17,485 nt of DNA from contig JAXHVB010000062.1 in assembly GCA_034189125.1 (NCBI GenBank), positions 1 through 17,485 on the forward strand, written 5' to 3'. The notes beneath the pieces were generated by a model. That model saw only the letters and a program-made list of their open reading frames with translations. It ran no database searches and was not told where the DNA came from. The DNA comes from UBA5862 sp002408105 (GTDB lineage Bacteria > Pseudomonadota > Gammaproteobacteria > Pseudomonadales > UBA5862). A program made the translations under genes and the position numbers. Numbering within the stretch: position 1 is the stretch's first letter; each line of letters starts with the position of its first letter. This document shows positions 1 to 6,648 of this stretch, one piece after another.

Positions 1-1276
1 CCAAGCGCTCTGTGATGTCTCGAAAGGCAATCACGGCGCCTTCCGCGATTCGGGTGACCTGCAAGTCGACTGGGAAGCGCTCACCACTGCGGCGTCGGAA
101 CCAAAGTGCTTCCATGGCGATCCCGCCGGGCGGGTGGGCGTCGCCGTGTGCTTCATACAAGACAGACGGATCCAACCCCAAAGATTGTTCGCACGGGGTA
201 CCGATCAACTCCTGGGCATCGGTGTCCAGCATGCGACACCCCGCATTGTTGATGAACCGGATTCCACCGCGGGTGTCAATTCCGACGATGCCGTCCGTGG
301 ACTGATCGAGCACCTGGGTTTGCAGGGCGGTCAACTGCTTCAATTGCAGGTATACCGCTTGCTGTTCTTGAACCTGACCGATTGCGGTGGCGAGCAGTTG
401 AGTGAATTCGTGCGCGTCAGCAGCGGGTGTCTGGCGCGCTTGGCCCTTGCGTCGAAAGACAGTGAGGCTGCCGAAGTGCGCGTTGTTGACTCGAATGGAT
501 ACGCTGGTGGTTGTGGACTCCAGTTCGTCGCACGGATCGGTGGGTGCTGCACTCCCAAGGCAGCCCTGAAGGGCCATGTCCATGTGAGTTTCACTCACAG
601 AAGCCGGACAGGCCGCAATGACTTCGCAGACCCCGTCGCTGGCGCGGGTCAAGACCAGGGCCTCTGCATGCAGCGCGTCGTGCCCGGTTTGAAGCAGCTG
701 GTCAATCCGTTGCTCGAGGGGGTCTGTGGTGCGCAACAACAAGGCGTTTAGGCGCTGCATCCACTCGGTCAACCAGGCGGCTTCCACTGCTTGAATGGAC
801 TGAATCTGGGTCTCCACCAAGTGCGCCAGCTCGCGCAAGGTTTCACGCTTGGCGTCAGAGAAGCGTCTCGGGGCCGAATCGATGAGGCAAAGGGTGCCCA
901 CCCTAAGGTCGGGGCCGAGGTGAAGGGGCGCGCCGGCGTAGAAGCGGATATTGGGGGCGTTGGTGACCAAAGGGTTGTCCGCGAAGCGCGGATCCTGGTG
1001 GGTGTCTTCAACCACCAAGGGGTCTGGAGACAGAATTGCGTGTCCGCAAAATGAAATGTCACGGCCGGTTTGGCTTGCATCCAGGCCAACAGCGGATTTG
1101 AACCACTGCCGGTCGCAGTCGACCAGGGACACCAGTGCGATGGGCACATTGAAGAGCTTGGCTGCCAGCCGGGTGACGGCGTCGTACTTTGGATCAGCGC
1201 CTGTGTCCAGCAGTCCTGTCGCGTGCAAGGCTGCGATTCGGTCCGGCTCGTTGTGGGGCAGGGCAGGTGCGTGCAC
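1..1276 (-). CDS. GAF-GAF-PAS sensor protein, C-terminus cut by window edge
   Basis: This partial gene reads leftward and leaves the window, with 425 codons visible. Residues about 28-160 form a clear GAF domain of the type that opens many bacterial sensor kinases and diguanylate cyclases. It begins with the N-terminal phrase LLDTGADPKYDAVTRLAAKLF, and CGHAIL (about 77-82), RFYAGAPL (111-118) and GTLCLID (127-133) follow. Residues about 175-302 look like a weaker second GAF domain (SIRVNNAHFGSLTVF near 260-274). After a helical linker, residues about 322-425 form a PAS domain (STDGIVGID, then RRRSGERFPVDL) ending in the typical FRDITERL. The output domain lies outside the window; histidine kinase or GGDEF are the usual choices. 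There is no in-frame ATG, so I chose the GTG at 1276 because translation from it begins just before the family's usual N-terminus; its ribosome site is weak. The gene is divergent from the receiver gene and probably belongs to the same signalling locus. The ligand is unknown. Confidence 0.85.
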   Translation of the reverse strand, partial: MHAPALPHNEPDRIAALHATGLLDTGADPKYDAVTRLAAKLFNVPIALVSLVDCDRQWFKSAVGLDASQTGRDISFCGHAILSPDPLVVEDTHQDPRFADNPLVTNAPNIRFYAGAPLHLGPDLRVGTLCLIDSAPRRFSDAKRETLRELAHLVETQIQSIQAVEAAWLTEWMQRLNALLLRTTDPLEQRIDQLLQTGHDALHAEALVLTRASDGVCEVIAACPASVSETHMDMALQGCLGSAAPTDPCDELESTTTSVSIRVNNAHFGSLTVFRRKGQARQTPAADAHEFTQLLATAIGQVQEQQAVYLQLKQLTALQTQVLDQSTDGIVGIDTRGGIRFINNAGCRMLDTDAQELIGTPCEQSLGLDPSVLYEAHGDAHPPGGIAMEALWFRRRSGERFPVDLQVTRIAEGAVIAFRDITERL

Positions 1277-1372
1277 GTCATCAAAACTCTTCGCAAATCG
1301 CCAGTTTAGTAAGCGTTGTCGAACATGGGGGTTAGCGCAAGTACAAAGTGGCCTGGAGCCAGGACGATGGGT

Positions 1373-1406
1373 CGCCGGTGTCTATACTTGAGTTCTGACA
1401 CCGGCG
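1373..1406. repeat. 10-bp perfect inverted repeat around a candidate -10
   Basis: The arm CGCCGGTGTC at 1373-1382 is repeated in inverse orientation as GACACCGGCG at 1397-1406, leaving a 14-nt spacer. The spacer contains TATACT at 1383-1388, a good -10 hexamer for the receiver gene. A smaller palindrome, CCTGGAGCCAGG, lies at 1352-1363, where the -35 would overlap. A regulator-binding operator is the simplest reading. If transcription starts near 1395 the left arm would not be transcribed, so an RNA hairpin is less likely. The role is inferred; the repeat itself is seen directly. Confidence 0.6.
1383..1388 (+). promoter_or_regulatory. Candidate -10 element of the receiver gene
   Basis: TATACT matches five of six consensus bases and lies about 50 nt before the GTG start. 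I see no good -35 hexamer at 16-18 nt, so an activator or another promoter position is possible. Confidence 0.35.
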
Positions 1407-1439
1407 CCATTGCCGAAACGCGCGAACCGAGGAGGCCAT

Positions 1440-1844
1440 GTGTCGCCAGCTTGCACCCCTGAATTGCGCCGAATCATGGTGGTTGACGATGATCCCGATA
1501 TCCGCGCCATCGCGGAAATGAGCCTTGCCGAACTTGGTGGACTTGAGGTCATGGCTTGTGACTCTGGTCGCTCTGCCATTGAGCAACTCGATGCGTTTGG
1601 CCCGCAAATGGTGATTTTGGATGTGATGATGCCGGAGCTGGATGGCCCGGGAACCTTGGAGGTGATGCGCAAGGTCTCGGCAAGCGAAATGCCGGTTGTG
1701 GTGTTTTGTACGGCCAAGGCTTACCCGTCAGAACGCGCCCGTTTGGAACAGTTGGATGTGGCTGCAGTGCTTTCCAAACCCTTTGACCCGATCGCGCTGC
1801 CAGGCGTGGTCGAGGGCATTTGGGCCAGGCGGTCGCTCGCATAG
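1440..1844 (+). CDS. Single-domain CheY-like response regulator
   Basis: This 134-residue protein is almost entirely one receiver domain with no output domain. The acidic pocket DDD is at 16-18, the phospho-acceptor is D61 in the phrase ILDVMMPELDG, the conserved Thr is T91 (FCTAKAY), and K113 lies in LSKPFDP, so the phosphorylation site is complete. I placed the start at the GTG at 1440 because AGGAGG sits at 1430-1435. An in-frame TTG at 1410 lies upstream of that site and an ATG at 1476 would remove the strand before the acidic pocket. The ATG at 1438 is out of frame. The stop TAG shares its G with the GTG of the next gene, which suggests translational coupling. Such stand-alone receivers usually shuttle phosphate or bind a partner protein; here the downstream Hpt protein is the natural partner. 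That partnership is inferred from position. Confidence 0.85.
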   Translation: MSPACTPELRRIMVVDDDPDIRAIAEMSLAELGGLEVMACDSGRSAIEQLDAFGPQMVILDVMMPELDGPGTLEVMRKVSASEMPVVVFCTAKAYPSERARLEQLDVAAVLSKPFDPIALPGVVEGIWARRSLA

Positions 1845-3505
1845 TGGCGCTGCCAGCGCAGATGCTCGAACGCCTCCAGCAACTTCGCCGCGAGTTTGTT
1901 GGGAACGCCCGGGTTCGTATTCAAGCGCTGCGAAAGGATTTTGACCAGATTGAACGCCAGCCAGATGACGCGGCAACGCGGGCTCGCTTCTGGAACCAGG
2001 CCCATGCCCTCGCGGGGTCGGCCGGCACATTTGGTCTGGAGGAGCTCGGTCAACGCGCGCGTGACCTCGAGTTTGCGGTCAAGCCTGACGCAGTGTGGGA
2101 TTCGAAGCGGGTTGAGACGCTGCTCTGTGCCTGTGAGGCCAGCCCATTGGAGGCAGCTACATACTCGCCGACCATGCGGGCATCCGACCAGAGTGACGCG
2201 CCAGCGCGATCGCGTCAGGCAGAGCGCCTGGTGTACTGGTTGCCCCGAGATGGCGCATCCGAGCCTGATTTGGTCGAGTTGCTGCAGCACTTTGGCTATA
2301 CAACCAAGCGGTTTGGGTCGACCGGCGCCCTGGTGGCCGCTGTCGACGCGCAACCGCCGCAGGTGTTGTTGATCGACTTTGACGCCTGTGGTGTCGCTCG
2401 AGAGGGGCTGCGTGCGGCCCGCGCTGCCCGGACTGGCGATGCGCGCCATCTGCCTGTGGTCCTCACTGCCAAAGACATCGATTTTCGTACGCGCCTGGAT
2501 GGGGTGCGTGTTGGTGCCGTGACTTGTCTTGTGAATCCACCGGATGTGAATGCACTGGTGGATGAGTTGGACCAGGTCTGTGCGAGTCGCACCGAGGAGC
2601 CCTACCGGGTCTTGGTCGTGGACGATGACGTCAGCCTTGGCGCCCACTTTGAATTGGTGCTTCGCAGCGCCGGGTTTGACATCGACTATTGTTCCCGACC
2701 CGAGGAAGTGATGGAGCGGATGGCAGCCGATGCCCCAGACGTGGTCCTCATGGATCTGCACATGCCACAGTGCTCCGGGGCGGAACTGGCGAGCGTGATT
2801 CGCCAGACCAATCGGTTTGCCGGCACGCCCATCGTGTATCTGTCAGCGGAGGACGACCCCGGGGTGCAGGTGCGTGCCATGGGCCGTGGTGGAGACGATT
2901 TTTTGAAAAAGCCCATTGCCGACCAGCACTTGATCGGATCCTTGAAAGTGCGCTGCGCACGCGCGCGGGAGCTCGCTCGGCTGCTGTACCACGATGGACT
3001 CACCGGGCTCTTGACTCACGGGGCTTTCGTTGAGCGGCTGACGGCCGAGTTGGAACGTGCTGAGCGCAATGGAGACCTGTGGGCGCTCGCTTTGATCGAC
3101 GTTGACCACTTCAAGCTGGTCAATGACACCTACGGACATCCTGCCGGAGACCGGGTGATCAAGTCCTTGGCACGCGCGTTGCGGGACCGCTTCCGAGCGA
3201 CCGACATGGTCGCACGCTACGGCGGCGAAGAGTTCGCGGTCGCGATGCGGTCCACCCACCTGAGTGATGCGCTTGGTCTGGTCGATGGGGTGCGCAGCCG
3301 GTTCGCCGCGGTGCCCCATGCGCTGCGCCCGGGGGAGACCTTTCGGGTGACGCTGAGCGCTGGCGTGGCCAGCAGCCAGACACACCCAAGATTGCGGGAT
3401 CTGGTTGAGGCGGCTGATGCGGCGCTGTACCGGGCCAAAGGCGCCGGTAGAAATCGGGTCTGCCGGGCCGGCGAGGAGACCGTTTCCGAACCCTCATCGA
3501 TATAG
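1844..3505 (+). CDS. Hpt / pseudo-receiver / receiver / GGDEF diguanylate cyclase
   Basis: The 553-residue protein has four parts. Residues about 5-90 form an Hpt domain with the phosphorylatable H54 in AHALAGSAGTFG. Residues about 127-250 fold like a receiver but lack the acidic pair at the start and have LVNPP where the lysine should be, so this copy is probably not phosphorylated. Residues about 254-375 form a complete receiver (DDD 260-262, D304 in LMDLHMP, K356 in FLKKP). Residues about 385-548 form a GGDEF domain with the active-site loop GGEEF at 460-464 and the inhibitory RxxD site RATD at 451-454, the correct five residues before it. It should make cyclic-di-GMP from two GTP in the cytoplasm under feedback control. 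There is no EAL domain, signal peptide or membrane segment. The GTG at 1844 overlaps the previous stop by one base; TTG 1820 and ATG 1862 are alternatives. The Hpt domain implies input from a hybrid kinase, possibly the divergent sensor. Confidence 0.88.
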   Translation: MALPAQMLERLQQLRREFVGNARVRIQALRKDFDQIERQPDDAATRARFWNQAHALAGSAGTFGLEELGQRARDLEFAVKPDAVWDSKRVETLLCACEASPLEAATYSPTMRASDQSDAPARSRQAERLVYWLPRDGASEPDLVELLQHFGYTTKRFGSTGALVAAVDAQPPQVLLIDFDACGVAREGLRAARAARTGDARHLPVVLTAKDIDFRTRLDGVRVGAVTCLVNPPDVNALVDELDQVCASRTEEPYRVLVVDDDVSLGAHFELVLRSAGFDIDYCSRPEEVMERMAADAPDVVLMDLHMPQCSGAELASVIRQTNRFAGTPIVYLSAEDDPGVQVRAMGRGGDDFLKKPIADQHLIGSLKVRCARARELARLLYHDGLTGLLTHGAFVERLTAELERAERNGDLWALALIDVDHFKLVNDTYGHPAGDRVIKSLARALRDRFRATDMVARYGGEEFAVAMRSTHLSDALGLVDGVRSRFAAVPHALRPGETFRVTLSAGVASSQTHPRLRDLVEAADAALYRAKGAGRNRVCRAGEETVSEPSSI

Positions 3506-3534
3506 CCGTCGTCGCATGGATACATGGATCGAGG

Positions 3535-3568
3535 GCGCCACCAAAATCTGAGGCAGTTTGGGTGGTGC
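3535..3568. terminator. Possible hairpin after the GGDEF gene
   Basis: The arms GCGCCACC (3535-3542) and GGTGGTGC (3561-3568) pair over eight positions with one G-T pair. AAA/TTT and CTG/CAG can extend the stem inward with small bulges. It begins 30 nt after the stop of the GGDEF gene. No run of T follows directly, so a standard intrinsic terminator is not shown. The rest of the 200-nt spacer holds no gene that I can support. Confidence 0.35.
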
Positions 3569-3666
3569 ACGGCGCGCCATCAAGTGCTGCTTTCTGACAT
3601 TTTTCGCCTGAGATGTGTTCGCTGCAAGCGCTTCGATTTGCCGCAAAGCCCCGCCCCGCTTTCGGG

Positions 3667-3672
3667 TACAAT
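3667..3672 (+). promoter_or_regulatory. Candidate -10 before the DUF7352-like gene
   Basis: TACAAT matches five of six consensus bases and lies 33 nt before the ATG. The nearest -35-like hexamer, TTGCCG at 3638-3643, is 23 nt away, which is too far for a normal promoter, so this is only a candidate. Confidence 0.3.
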
Positions 3673-3705
3673 GACCGCAGGCCGGCAACCAGGAGTGAGG
3701 TGGCG

Positions 3706-3990
3706 ATGGCAATGAAAACCATGCACAAGCATGAGATCCCGATTACCGACCAGCCGATTGAAATCGACCTACAAGTCGGAGCGGTTGTTCATCGGGTCGA
3801 GTTTCTGGTGCCGGACAAGAAGGTCTACATGTGGGTCGAGGTGGATGCGAACCTCAATGCACCCAAAAAAACCCGCATTTTTCACGTATACCGCTCTGGA
3901 GACGGGGTGCCCAAGCACTACCATTACGTCGGCACCGCCATCGACCAGTACATCCCAGAGGCGTACCACGTCTACGAGAAGATCGAGTGA
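3706..3990 (+). CDS. Small DUF7352-like protein of unknown function
   Basis: This 94-residue cytoplasmic protein has no signal peptide or membrane segment. Its order of motifs resembles my recollection of the DUF7352 family: an opening KHEIPITD followed by an acidic strand, a central MWVEVD, then an R.F.VY strand, a glycine turn, YVGT, and a closing HVYEKIE like the family's H-V-F-E end. No reaction is known to me for this family. The ATG at 3706 is preceded by AGGAGTGAGG (3691-3700). A second ATG at 3712 would begin MKTMHK, closer to how family members usually start. Normal base composition and a good ribosome site support a real gene. It appears to be transcribed alone and converges on the dehydrogenase gene, with only 22 nt between the stops. 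Confidence 0.75.
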   Translation: MAMKTMHKHEIPITDQPIEIDLQVGAVVHRVEFLVPDKKVYMWVEVDANLNAPKKTRIFHVYRSGDGVPKHYHYVGTAIDQYIPEAYHVYEKIE

Positions 3991-4012
3991 TCCACCTGTT
4001 CGGCAACAAGGC

Positions 4013-4903
4013 CTACGCGGCTCCTTGACTCTGTCGCATGCGCAGGCGCTCGATCAGCGCCGAAGTGTCCAGCCCGCCGCAGCCAAGGTCGTGCAATTCG
4101 TCGTAGAAATTGCGGACCAGGGCGGTTACCGGCAACGCCGCCCCGCGTGTGGCGGCGGCGTTAAGGCAGATACCCAGGTCCTTGCGCATCCAATCCACCG
4201 CAAATCCGAAGTCAAACTCACCATTAAGCATCGTCTCACCGCGGTGGTCCATTTGCCAGGATTGCGCCGCGCCGCCTGAGATCACCGAAAGCGCCTTGTG
4301 CGCGTCGATCCCCGCTTGCTGGGCGAAGTTCAACCCTTCTGCAAGCGCTTGCAGCAAGCCCGCCACGCAGATCTGGTTGACCATTTTGGTGAGCTGTCCG
4401 TCGCCCGCACCGCCCATGTGCTCGATGGTCTGGCAGTAGGCCCTAAGGAGGGGCGCTGCCCGCTGGAAGTCCGCGTCCGAGCCGCCGCACATCGCGACCA
4501 GCTTGCCAGCCTCCGCCCCCTGCTGACCGCCGGAGACGGGTGCGTCGACAAACCCAATGTCGCGCCGCCCCGCAGCCTGGTGAACGCTCCGCGCTGCGGC
4601 GTCGGAGCAGGTGGTGTGATCGATCAGCAGCGCCCCCGGCTGCATGGCGGCGACTGCGCCCTCTGGCCCGAGTGTGACAGCGTGCAGGTCGCTGTCTGCG
4701 CCCACGCAGCACAACACCGCATCGGCATCCTTGACAGCCCCTTGGATCGAGTCTGACCAAGCGCCTGAGTGGGACTGTGCCCAGTGGCGGGCGCGCTCCT
4801 GGGTGCGGTTATAGACAGTGACCGCGTATCCCGCCGCCTGCAGGTGTCCAGCCATAGGAAACCCCATGGTTCCGAGGCCGATGAAGGCGATTTTCGCTTT
4901 CAT
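4013..4903 (-). CDS. Beta-hydroxyacid dehydrogenase (3-hydroxyisobutyrate dehydrogenase/glyoxylate reductase type)
   Basis: The 296-residue protein has the usual family length. It starts with a Rossmann fold (FIGLGTMG, residues 7-14) and has the substrate-binding phrase DAPVSGG ending at 126 and the catalytic lysine K173 in LTKMVNQ. Family members oxidise or reduce small hydroxyacids such as 3-hydroxyisobutyrate, tartronate semialdehyde, glyoxylate or succinic semialdehyde. The sequence does not fix which one. The N-R pair at 32-33 after the second strand suggests NADP(H) rather than NAD(H). I chose the ATG at 4903 because it begins right at the Rossmann strand. The 58 codons upstream in the open frame overlap gltA and do not look like protein. 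There is no clear ribosome site. The gene lies 62 nt downstream of gltA on the same strand, so read-through from gltA is likely. Confidence 0.85.
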   Translation of the reverse strand: MKAKIAFIGLGTMGFPMAGHLQAAGYAVTVYNRTQERARHWAQSHSGAWSDSIQGAVKDADAVLCCVGADSDLHAVTLGPEGAVAAMQPGALLIDHTTCSDAAARSVHQAAGRRDIGFVDAPVSGGQQGAEAGKLVAMCGGSDADFQRAAPLLRAYCQTIEHMGGAGDGQLTKMVNQICVAGLLQALAEGLNFAQQAGIDAHKALSVISGGAAQSWQMDHRGETMLNGEFDFGFAVDWMRKDLGICLNAAATRGAALPVTALVRNFYDELHDLGCGGLDTSALIERLRMRQSQGAA

Positions 4904-4927
4904 GGGGGCAACGCGGGCAGAAGCGAA

Positions 4928-4948
4928 GCTGGTCTGAAGGAGACCACT
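4928..4948. repeat. Hairpin between gltA and the dehydrogenase gene
   Basis: TGGTCT (4930-4935) and AGACCA (4941-4946) form a perfect 6-bp stem around a 5-nt loop. AAG/CTT can extend it past a single bulged C. It lies inside the 62-nt gap between the two minus-strand genes. On the minus strand only a short, mixed tract follows, so it looks more like a processing or attenuation element than a strong terminator. Function is not shown. Confidence 0.35.
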
Positions 4949-4965
4949 TTCACAGGGGGCGCGAC

Positions 4966-6249
4966 TCAACGTTCGCTGATCGGTGCCAGGTCTCGCTGGG
5001 TGGGGCCCGTATAAAGCTGTCGCGGTCGGCCGATGCGGTACGACCCGCTGACCATTTCGTTCCAATGTGCGATCCATCCCACGGTGCGGGCCAGCGCGAA
5101 AATCACCGTGAACATACTCACCGGGATTCCAATCGCCTTGAGGATGATCCCAGAGTAAAAATCAACGTTTGGATACAGTTTTTTCTCGACAAAATACGGG
5201 TCCTGCAAGGCAATTTCTTCAAGCTTCATGGCGAGCTCAAGCTGTGGATCCTGAATGCCCAGCTCCCCCAGCACTTCGTGGCAGGTCTTGCGCATCACTG
5301 TCGCACGGGGGTCGAAGTTCTTGTACACGCGGTGTCCGAAGCCCATCAACTTGAATGGGTCGTTCTTGTCCTTCGCGCGATCGATGAAAGTGCCGATGTT
5401 GGAAACGCTGCCGATCTCATCGAGCATGTTAAGCACGGCTTCGTTCGCGCCCCCATGCGCTGGCCCCCAAAGGGCTGCGATGCCAGCAGCGATGCAGGCA
5501 AATGGGTTGGCTCCAGACGATCCAGCGAGACGCACCGTCGAAGTCGAAGCGTTCTGCTCGTGGTCCGCGTGCAAAATGAAGATGCGCTCCATTGCTTGAG
5601 CCAGCACCGGGTTGATCTGGCTCTCTTCGCAAGGCACGCCAAACATCATGTGTAGAAAATTCTCGGCATAGCCGAGGTCATTGCGCGGATACATGAACGG
5701 CTGTCCGACTGAGTATTTGTAGCACATGGCTGCCATGGTCGGCATCTTGGCAATGAGTCGATTGGCGGCAATCGCTCGGTGCTGTTCGTTGGCGATGTCT
5801 GTGGAGTCGTGATAGAACGAGGACAAAGCGCCGACCACTCCACACATAATTGCCATTGGGTGGGCATCGCGGCGGAAGCCGTTGTAGAAGTTCCGGATCT
5901 GCTCATGCACCATCGTGTGGTTTTTGATGGTGTTGACGAAATGGGTCTTTTCTTCGAGGTCGGGCAGTTCTCCTTGGAGAAGCAGATAGCAGGTCTCAAG
6001 GTAGTCGGACTTCTCTGCAAGCTGTTCGATGGGGTATCCGCGGTGAAGAAGTATGCCGTGTTCGCCGTCAATGTAGGTGATTTTCGATTCACACGAAGCG
6101 GTGGATACGAAACCGGGGTCGTAGGTGAACAAGCCGGCGGCGGTAAGCCCGCGAACGTCTACAACATCCGGACCCGTGGTTCCGGAGTAGACTGCAAGGT
6201 CGATCGGGTCTCGACCCTCTACGGTGAGCGTCGCCTTTTTTTCCGCCAT
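4966..6249 (-). CDS. gltA: Citrate synthase, type II (hexameric)
   Basis: This enzyme condenses acetyl-CoA with oxaloacetate to form citrate, the entry step of the TCA cycle. The 427-residue length equals that of the E. coli enzyme. The catalytic residues are all present: H265 in WGPAHGGANEA, H306 in MGFGHRVYKNFDPRA and D363 in YPNVDFYSG. H230 in LHADHEQNAST is a further substrate contact. R164, K168 and C207 occupy positions tied to NADH inhibition or thiol reactivity in the E. coli type II enzyme, so allosteric control by NADH is plausible. The ATG at 6249 has a strong AGGAGG (6256-6261 on the minus strand) six bases ahead. The gene is divergent from sdhC, with a perfect TATAAT 113 nt upstream. 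Confidence 0.97.
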   Translation of the reverse strand: MAEKKATLTVEGRDPIDLAVYSGTTGPDVVDVRGLTAAGLFTYDPGFVSTASCESKITYIDGEHGILLHRGYPIEQLAEKSDYLETCYLLLQGELPDLEEKTHFVNTIKNHTMVHEQIRNFYNGFRRDAHPMAIMCGVVGALSSFYHDSTDIANEQHRAIAANRLIAKMPTMAAMCYKYSVGQPFMYPRNDLGYAENFLHMMFGVPCEESQINPVLAQAMERIFILHADHEQNASTSTVRLAGSSGANPFACIAAGIAALWGPAHGGANEAVLNMLDEIGSVSNIGTFIDRAKDKNDPFKLMGFGHRVYKNFDPRATVMRKTCHEVLGELGIQDPQLELAMKLEEIALQDPYFVEKKLYPNVDFYSGIILKAIGIPVSMFTVIFALARTVGWIAHWNEMVSGSYRIGRPRQLYTGPTQRDLAPISER

Positions 6250-6255
6250 GGTTGG

Positions 6256-6261
6256 CCTCCT
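6256..6261 (-). promoter_or_regulatory. Ribosome binding site of gltA
   Basis: AGGAGG on the minus strand, six bases before the ATG, fixes the gltA start. Confidence 0.8.
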
Positions 6262-6361
6262 GTTTCAGATATTCCCACGCGCTTGGATCTCCTCGGTTAA
6301 GCACGCCCGGTCAATCACGATGGGTGCTTGGGCTTGCGATCCGCTCGCGTGGGAGGCACGG

Positions 6362-6390
6362 ATTATATTGAACTTTGTGGTGCCTGAACA
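6362..6390 (-). promoter_or_regulatory. gltA promoter
   Basis: On the minus strand a perfect TATAAT (6362-6367) is preceded at 17 nt by TGTTCA (6385-6390), a weak -35. The transcript would start near 6355 with a leader of about 105 nt. A 6-bp inverted repeat (AGGCAC 6354-6359, GTGCCT 6380-6385) brackets the -10 and touches the -35, which suggests control of this promoter. Confidence 0.55.
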
Positions 6391-6420
6391 TTTCGCCACT
6401 GGCGCCGGGATGGATTCAGG

Positions 6421-6480
6421 TTGACACACCGGGGTTGTTTTTGATTTGCAATATTTGTTCCATTGATTGGGTGGGCCCGG
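6421..6480. promoter_or_regulatory. AT-rich part of the gltA-sdhC divergent region
   Basis: The gltA-sdhC gap (6250-6648) contains no supported gene. In its middle a TTGACA at 6421-6426 has no matching -10. It is followed by an AT-rich stretch (about 6435-6468) with repeated TTGTTT/TTGATTTG-like words in an otherwise GC-rich gap. TCA genes are commonly under global oxygen and carbon regulators, and this is the likeliest binding zone, but I cannot match it to a specific consensus. Confidence 0.3.
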
Positions 6481-6509
6481 CTGACTGGCCGACTGTTCCA
6501 CGTGTTCGA

Positions 6510-6538
6510 TTGTATTCCAACAGGGCTGGACCTATACT
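6510..6538 (+). promoter_or_regulatory. sdhC promoter
   Basis: TTGTAT (6510-6515) and TATACT (6533-6538) are spaced by exactly 17 nt, which makes a good housekeeping sigma promoter. Transcription would begin near 6545, leaving a leader of about 105 nt before sdhC. It probably drives sdhCDAB and, by read-through, the suc genes. Confidence 0.6.
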
Positions 6539-6648
6539 CTTCGCCCGATCCAGGGCGCCGCACCTGCAAACAGTTTGAGCCTGTGTGGATCGACCCTTCT
6601 CCCGGGCCGCGTGGTGCGAGTTGCCCGTCACCCTCGTCATAGGTTGAG

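Noticed and set aside
134..751. A plus-strand 205-codon frame
   Set aside because: It is antisense to the GAF/PAS coding frame and has low-complexity, non-family translation.
769..1296. A minus-strand 175-codon frame with an ATG start
   Set aside because: It is the wrong frame of the GAF-PAS gene; the correct frame carries GAF motifs throughout and reads on to the window edge.
1721..2761. A 346-codon minus-strand open frame
   Set aside because: It is antisense to the receiver/Hpt-GGDEF genes, whose domains are clear, and shows no protein-like motifs.
3571..3578. GGCGCGCC palindrome
   Set aside because: An isolated 8-bp GC palindrome is expected by chance in DNA of this composition and nothing around it suggests a function.
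6526..6553. CTGGA/TCCAG arms flanking the sdhC -10
   Set aside because: The 5-bp arms with an 18-nt spacer are too short to separate from chance.
6375..6578. A 67-codon frame in the gltA-sdhC gap
   Set aside because: It has no ribosome site, spans the likely promoter elements and shows no recognisable protein features.
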